DNA from: Candidatus Latescibacterota bacterium
GTDB lineage: Bacteria; Latescibacterota; UBA2968; UBA8231
Assembly: GCA_022819745.1 (NCBI GenBank)
Contig: JAJEGS010000021.1
Location: 62,001 to 126,000, forward strand
DNA length: 64,000 nt
Direction: 5' to 3'
Positions 59,865 through 64,000 of this stretch are shown piece by piece. The translations under genes were made by a program, and so were the position numbers. The notes below the pieces were generated by a model that saw only the letters and a program-made list of their open reading frames with translations, searched no databases and was not told the DNA's origin. The first letter of the stretch is position 1. Each line of letters opens with the position of its first letter.

Positions 59865-61841
59865 ATGGCGCGGCAAAAAAAGAAAACCACTAAAAAGCAA
59901 AAGCCCTCTGACCCGTTCTCGAAACTCACTTGGGAAGACCTAGAAGAATGGGCGGGCAACGTCATCGTCGGACGAGGACGCCCCTATCAGAGAAAAGGAG
60001 CGGTTGAAAACTTGGGACGCACTGAGGGCGGGACGTTGGCAGCTTGGGTGAGAGGAACGCGGCGCTATGCCACCCGGGTTCGCCTTACCGAGAGGAACGG
60101 CTTGGAATCCGCCTGCACCTGTCCCTATTGGGACACCTGCAAGCACGCGGTGGCAGTGGTACTGGAATACTTGGAATGCCTCAAGACCGATAGCGCTATT
60201 GGCGAAATTGACGAGGACGATCCGCGCTTGTTGAAACTAGAAGCGATAGTGGACGAGGAGGGAGAGGAGGAAGAAAACGTCAAGGCGCGTTCCGGGCGCT
60301 CAAAATCCAAGAAATCCAAAGCGGCTTCCCTGCGTCCGTACCTCGAGGAGCAGACCAAAGCCGAACTCGTAGCGCTGGTGATTGAACTCGCGGACGCGCA
60401 CGACGCGGTGCGCCAATTACTCGCCGACCGCCGCAATTTGGCTTCCGGGCAGACGCAAAAAATTCTCCAGATGATCCGCCGCGAGATCCATGCCTTAGAA
60501 GAGTCGTTATGGGACGAATACAACGACCGAGACCCTGCGGCCAACGTAGGTCGCCTCAAGGCGGCGCTCAAAGGGTTGGTCGCAGCCGGACAGGCCGACG
60601 CGGTCGTGCGACTAGGGCCGGAGTTGCTGGACGCGGGCAGCCGGGCACTTGAGCACGATCACGAAGGCGACTCCGACGCAGCGTTCGCCGACTGCCTCGA
60701 TGTCCTTTTTCAGGCCCTAGATACGGCTCCCCTGTCGCCAGCGGACCAGATAGAATGGGCCATAGATATGGAGCAGGCCGACGGGTACAGTCTGTGCGCC
60801 GCTGGCTTGAAACGCCTGTGGAAGAAAGGCTACGCCAAAAGCGATTGGTCCGCGGTGTGCGACCGGCTAGCGCAGCGTCTCGAAGCCATTGAGCCCGTTG
60901 CGGAAGAGGATGCCTTTTTGCCTAACTTCAAACGGAGCCAAATGGCCGACTGGCTGACGCGCGCCTTGGAAAAGGCTGGTCGCCAAGACGAGATTATCCC
61001 GCTGTGGGAGCGCGAAGCGCCCATCACCAACACTTATGCTCACTTGGTGGACCTCCTGATGGCCAAACGCCGCTGGGAAGAGGCCCGGTACTGGTGCCGT
61101 CAGGGGATGGAGGCGACTGCCCCTATCTATCCGGGCATTGAAGCGGCCCTGCATAAGCAGCTACAGACGATTAATCGACGCAGTGGCAATCCGCTCGCTG
61201 GGTTGGCTCTTCAGGCCGAGGAGTTTTTTGCCAATCCTGGCCTGCACGGCTTCCAAGCTCTGTGCAAAGCCGCCCACAAGGCGCGCGTCGGCAAGGGCGT
61301 CGAGGCTTGGGCGCGGCACTATCTGGAAACCGGTCGGCGACCCGGCGTCGGTCGGAAACGCAAGAGCGATCCGAAGATCGCTTGGCCTCTGCCGTCCCCT
61401 GAAGTCGAAGTACCCAACATTGAGGCAACAGAGGCACCGATGACTGGGATACTAATCGAGTTGGCTATTGCCGAGAAGAAGCCGGATGAGGTGCTCAAGT
61501 GGTACGACTATGCCGGCCGCAGAAGGGGTGGATTGAGGTTGTATGACTTTATCGTCAACCCCACCGAGGTGGCCGAGGCCATCAAGTCGGCCCACCCGGA
61601 GCGGGCGCTAGACATTTGGCGGGAAACCGCCGAGGAGCAGATCGCCCGGGTCAGTACGAGTGGGTACGAGGCAGCGATTCCCTATCTGCGGAAAATGAAA
61701 AATGCGCTCACTCGGGCCGGTCGCAAGCAGGAATGGGAAGCGTATCTAACTTCCTTGAGAGAGCAAAACCACCGTCGGCCGCGGTGTCTGGAGGTACTGG
61801 ATCGGCTGAAAGGTGGGCGTCGGCGAATTATCGACGCGTAG
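59865..61841 (+). CDS. SWIM zinc-finger protein
   Basis: The 658-residue protein has a SWIM zinc finger (C-x-C-x5-C-x-H) at Cys84, Cys86, Cys92 and His94 in SACTCPYWDTCKHAVAV. A basic start (MARQKKKTTKKQK) precedes it. The long C-terminal part is helical and repeat-like, with segments such as LTRALEKAGRQDEIIPLWE and LMAKRRWEEARYWCRQG, recalling TPR-like arrays; no helicase or ATPase motif is seen. SWIM domains often bind DNA or protein partners, commonly in Swi2/Snf2 helicase neighbours. No such partner is visible here. The three small genes that follow may be in the same unit. Confidence 0.8.
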   Translation: MARQKKKTTKKQKPSDPFSKLTWEDLEEWAGNVIVGRGRPYQRKGAVENLGRTEGGTLAAWVRGTRRYATRVRLTERNGLESACTCPYWDTCKHAVAVVLEYLECLKTDSAIGEIDEDDPRLLKLEAIVDEEGEEEENVKARSGRSKSKKSKAASLRPYLEEQTKAELVALVIELADAHDAVRQLLADRRNLASGQTQKILQMIRREIHALEESLWDEYNDRDPAANVGRLKAALKGLVAAGQADAVVRLGPELLDAGSRALEHDHEGDSDAAFADCLDVLFQALDTAPLSPADQIEWAIDMEQADGYSLCAAGLKRLWKKGYAKSDWSAVCDRLAQRLEAIEPVAEEDAFLPNFKRSQMADWLTRALEKAGRQDEIIPLWEREAPITNTYAHLVDLLMAKRRWEEARYWCRQGMEATAPIYPGIEAALHKQLQTINRRSGNPLAGLALQAEEFFANPGLHGFQALCKAAHKARVGKGVEAWARHYLETGRRPGVGRKRKSDPKIAWPLPSPEVEVPNIEATEAPMTGILIELAIAEKKPDEVLKWYDYAGRRRGGLRLYDFIVNPTEVAEAIKSAHPERALDIWRETAEEQIARVSTSGYEAAIPYLRKMKNALTRAGRKQEWEAYLTSLREQNHRRPRCLEVLDRLKGGRRRIIDA

Positions 61842-61872
61842 TTCTATTGGCAACTTTTGCGGAGGATTATCC

Positions 61873-62046
61873 ATGTCCACTACCTATTGCCCCCACTGCC
61901 GCCGCGTTACCAACACGCGCATTGTCCTTGCGCCGCCACGCCGCACGTCCAAAGGGAAGGAACCGGGCCTGCGGGTTCTCCATTGTGCCCTTTGCACATG
62001 GTTTCATCCGCAGCGAGGAAGTGCCCCGCGCCGAAGAGAAGGATAG
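61873..62046 (+). CDS. Small zinc-ribbon protein
   Basis: The 57-residue protein has two CxxC pairs, Cys6/Cys9 and Cys38/Cys41 (YCPHCRR and HCALCTW), the pattern of a treble-clef or zinc-ribbon, with a basic tail. ATG at 61873 has GGAGGAT eight bases upstream and is preferred to the longer frame that overlaps the SWIM gene. It may act as a nucleic-acid-binding or adaptor protein. Its function is unknown. Confidence 0.65.
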   Translation: MSTTYCPHCRRVTNTRIVLAPPRRTSKGKEPGLRVLHCALCTWFHPQRGSAPRRREG

Positions 62047-62094
62047 CGTACTGTAGCTGCGGCGGATGGACGAAACCTGATCATAGGGGTTGTT

Positions 62095-62463
62095 ATGGAA
62101 CCGACCTATTTAGCCTCATTTCTCCCAGTCTTTTTCGGCCTAGCCATCGCCCTGATCGTCCTGTATTCCGCACGGACCGAAGAAAAGAATAGCGAACGGC
62201 TGGAGCAGCTAGCTGATCGGCTGCGCCAACTCTACAAACGCGCCGGTCAGCCAGCCTTGCGGGTACGCCGTCCCAGACGACTCCACTTTGAGATGCATCA
62301 GGCTCTCCGAGAGTTGGAAAAGAGCCTCAAGACCTTGGAGCGTCATCACCAAGTCCATAGCCGTCGGCTGAACTCTCCCCGGATGTTCATCGACGACCCC
62401 AAGCCCGTTCTCGACAATATGGATCAACGCATCTCGCGGCTGGAAGAAATCGACGTGAAATAG
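62095..62463 (+). CDS. Membrane-anchored coiled-coil protein
   Basis: The 122-residue protein has an N-terminal membrane helix (residues about 6-24, YLASFLPVFFGLAIALIVLY) followed by a charged, basic, helical stretch with coiled-coil character (ERLEQLADRLRQLYKRAG, HQALRELEKSLKTLERHH). It lies downstream of the zinc-ribbon gene by 48 bases. The function is not known. The frame after its TAG stop stays open to 62643. Confidence 0.6.
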   Translation: MEPTYLASFLPVFFGLAIALIVLYSARTEEKNSERLEQLADRLRQLYKRAGQPALRVRRPRRLHFEMHQALRELEKSLKTLERHHQVHSRRLNSPRMFIDDPKPVLDNMDQRISRLEEIDVK

Positions 62464-62475
62464 AGGAATCCAGTT

Positions 62476-62643
62476 GTGTGCCCCGTTGTGGTCGAGGGTG
62501 CAGTCCAACGCTTCTACGACCTTCTGGGGCGTTCGCGCATTGAATCCATCTGCTATGAATACATCCACAACTTGACAGCCCATGAAAAATGTATATGTTG
62601 TCGTCAAATTACTGTGAAAAATGACGACAACATAGTCGAATGA
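62476..62643 (+). CDS. Possible small protein overlapping the DUF4143 ATPase start
   Basis: A 55-codon frame runs from GTG at 62476 to TGA at 62641-62643. AGAGGA lies about eight bases before the GTG, and the stop overlaps the next gene's ATG in an ATGA arrangement, as in coupled genes. The peptide (VCPVVVEGAVQRFYDLLGR and then a Cys-rich CICCRQI stretch) has no family I recognise. It starts 13 bases after the stop of the coiled-coil gene in the same frame. A chance open frame remains possible, and the inverted repeat at 62594-62634 lies within it. Confidence 0.35.
   Translation: MCPVVVEGAVQRFYDLLGRSRIESICYEYIHNLTAHEKCICCRQITVKNDDNIVE
62594..62634. promoter_or_regulatory. 13 bp perfect inverted repeat before the DUF4143 ATPase
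   Basis: Arms TATGTTGTCGTCA (62594-62606) and TGACGACAACATA (62622-62634) are exact complements around a 15-base spacer, five bases before the ATG at 62640. A dimeric repressor site, or a hairpin that limits access to the start codon, would fit this position. No T-tract follows, so a terminator is unlikely. The arms contain the repeated motif TTGTCGTCA. Confidence 0.5.
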
Positions 62644-63791
62644 CGATTCCGCGTATATTTGAAGCCCCTAAAAAAAGCTTCTTTCTCTTAGGACCGCGCG
62701 GCGTTGGCAAAAGCACCTATTTGCGAATCGCTTTTCCCGATGCGCACGTCATCAATTTGCTCGCCGAGGATACGTACCAACGCCTGCTTGCAAATCCAGG
62801 GCTCCTGGCGGCTGAACTGCGGGCTGTGCCCAGTGACCGCTGGGTGGTTTTAGACGAAGTGCAGAGACTGCCCGCGCTGCTCAATGAAGTACACCGTTTT
62901 ATCGAAGAAAAGGGGCTGCGCTTTGTCTTGTGCGGGTCCAGCGCAAGAAAGCTCAAACAGGCAGGTGTCAACCTGCTCGCAGGGCGTGCCCTGTACCGCG
63001 CAATGCACCCCTTTATTCCCGAGGAGTTGGGGGAGCGATTTGCGCTCGACGACGCCTTGCAACACGGCTTGCTGCCCATTGTATGGGACTCAGAGGACAG
63101 GGCCGAGACGCTCATTGCTTATACGCAGATGTATCTCAAAGAAGAGATTCAAGCTGAAGCCCTAGTGCGCAACTTGCCGGGATTCGCGCGCTTTCTGCCC
63201 GTTGCGGCGCTCTTTCACGGTCAGACCCTAAACGTGACCAACATTGCCAGAGAAGCCCAGGTTGCCCGCACGACGGTGACGGGTTATCTGGAGATCCTAG
63301 AGGAAACGCTCCTCTGCTTTCAGCTTCCTGCCTATGAGACCCAATTGCGCGTGCGCGAACGCAAATTGCCCAAATGGTATTGGTGTGACCCCGGTATTGT
63401 GCGAGCCATGAAAAAGGTCACGACGCCTCCAACACCAGAGGAACGCGGTGTCCTATTTGAAGGGTTGATTGCACAGTTGATTCGGTCGTACACAGACTAT
63501 CGCAATCTGTGTGATGAATGCTTCTATTGGGGAACCGTTGCGCAAACCCAAACCGAGGTCGATTTCTTGCTTAAACGCGGGGGAGAATTTGTCGCCATTG
63601 AGGTCAAGTCCGGCGGCACCTTTGCCGAATCTTGGTGCAAAGGATTGAGAGTGCTAGCCGACTTAGAGGGGCTGTGCCGACGCATGGTCGTCTATCCCGC
63701 AGGGCCTGAGTTACAAACGGCAGATGGCATTGAGATTCTGCCATTATCGCAATTTTCCAATCTGTTGGCCGCTGATGCTCTGTGGCCATAA
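62640..63791 (+). CDS. AAA-type ATPase with DUF4143 domain
   Basis: The 383-residue protein has Walker A GPRGVGKST (18-26), Walker B VVLDEVQR (69-76) and the sensor segment CGSSARKL (98-105) of the AAA_14 family. A winged-helix-like stretch follows (VARTTVTGYLEILEETLLCFQLP). The DUF4143 end has TEVDFLLKRG and VAIEVKSGG, an Asp/Glu-x-Lys pattern like a restriction-endonuclease-fold core. The family is very common, often horizontally mobile, and of unknown function. No clear Shine-Dalgarno precedes the ATG at 62640; the upstream small frame ends in an ATGA overlap and an inverted repeat sits just before it. Confidence 0.88.
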   Translation: MTIPRIFEAPKKSFFLLGPRGVGKSTYLRIAFPDAHVINLLAEDTYQRLLANPGLLAAELRAVPSDRWVVLDEVQRLPALLNEVHRFIEEKGLRFVLCGSSARKLKQAGVNLLAGRALYRAMHPFIPEELGERFALDDALQHGLLPIVWDSEDRAETLIAYTQMYLKEEIQAEALVRNLPGFARFLPVAALFHGQTLNVTNIAREAQVARTTVTGYLEILEETLLCFQLPAYETQLRVRERKLPKWYWCDPGIVRAMKKVTTPPTPEERGVLFEGLIAQLIRSYTDYRNLCDECFYWGTVAQTQTEVDFLLKRGGEFVAIEVKSGGTFAESWCKGLRVLADLEGLCRRMVVYPAGPELQTADGIEILPLSQFSNLLAADALWP

Positions 63792-63814
63792 GCACCCTCG
63801 CGAAACGGAAATCA

Positions 63815-64000
63815 GTGCCTACACCGTCAACGACTTCCCTCATTCTCTTAACGGGCGCAACCGGCTACATCGGCGGGCGGCTGTTGCACGTGTTGGAAAA
63901 TGCCGGGCATCGGGTGCGCTGTGTGACTCGGCGTCCCGAGGCACTCCAATTTTGCGTTGCGCCAACGACGGAAGTAGTCAGCGGCAACGTCCTCGACCGT
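63815..64000 (+). CDS. NAD(P)-binding epimerase/SDR-like protein, N-terminal part
   Basis: The gene runs off the right edge after 62 codons. The visible part has the Rossmann motif LLTGATGYIGGRLL and then HRVRCVTRRPEAL, the pattern of atypical short-chain dehydrogenases/NAD(P)H-binding epimerases (extended SDR). A GTG at 63815 is preferred; another GTG at 63782 would overlap the DUF4143 gene. The function cannot be narrowed from this part. Confidence 0.75.
   Translation, partial: MPTPSTTSLILLTGATGYIGGRLLHVLENAGHRVRCVTRRPEALQFCVAPTTEVVSGNVLDR

Overview
This is a 64 kb stretch of a GC-rich bacterial chromosome. It looks like a metagenome-assembled Gram-negative heterotroph, because it has lipoproteins, a probable outer-membrane barrel protein and surface proteins ending in FlgD-type Ig domains. 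The mix of enolase-superfamily (mandelate racemase-like) enzymes, a sulfatase, phytanoyl-CoA-dioxygenase-like proteins, Gfo/Idh/MocA oxidoreductases, DUF6785 and DUF2723 membrane proteins and CRTAC1-like FG-GAP proteins recalls Latescibacteria/Poribacteria-type candidate phyla. That placement is an inference. No rRNA or other phylogenetic marker is present, only one tRNA-Glu.

Region 1 (1-9250) holds dispersed metabolic genes: a phytanoyl-CoA dioxygenase fragment, a mannonate-dehydratase-like TIM barrel, tRNA-Glu(TTC) with a good promoter, an amidase and a UbiD-type decarboxylase. A 60-residue orphan protein, aconitase and an enolase-superfamily protein with an altered metal site follow. Region 2 (9250-16550) looks like a carbohydrate-degradation locus: isochorismatase-like hydrolase, galactonate-dehydratase-like enolase, GH88-like hydrolase, a divergent PcRGLX/YetA (PL26-like) lyase and a type I sulfatase. 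A 70 bp palindromic insertion with a 13 bp flanking duplication separates the last two genes.

Region 3 (16550-23100) carries a cytidylate-kinase-like gene, modC-modB-modA, an overlapping nuclease-helicase fusion, and divergent methylthioadenosine phosphorylase. Region 4 (23100-28770) has a tandem pair of secreted CBM9-like proteins, each followed by the same hairpin. A complete IS1-family element with 24 bp ends and an 8 bp target duplication sits just upstream of the Shine-Dalgarno of the second copy. A 2-hydroxyacid dehydrogenase and a phytanoyl-CoA-dioxygenase-like gene follow.

Region 5 (28845-44838) is the most unusual part: nine tightly packed minus-strand genes that all encode exported proteins. 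In transcription order they are a discoidin/FlgD-Ig surface protein, a second one, an 881-residue barrel-like protein with calcium-type loops, a third FlgD-Ig protein, four consecutive genes of which three are clear lipoproteins plus one more short-leader lipoprotein (unknown, parvulin isomerase, TPR), a CRTAC1-like protein and a leucine-rich-repeat lipoprotein. Divergent from it (45295-54998) are DUF6785, DUF2723 (possible O-mannosyltransferase), another CRTAC1-like lipoprotein, a sugar isomerase, an oxidoreductase and a galactonate-dehydratase-like enolase. The two units may together build, fold, glycosylate and display a cell-surface complex; this is a hypothesis.

Region 6 (55000-64000) is mixed: a sialidase-like propeller, an aminoglycoside-phosphotransferase-fold kinase, a zinc-less Sir2-type protein with an unknown N-terminal domain, a Gfo/Idh/MocA gene beside a decayed gene remnant, a SWIM zinc-finger protein, three small proteins, a DUF4143 ATPase and the start of an NAD(P)-binding epimerase-like gene.
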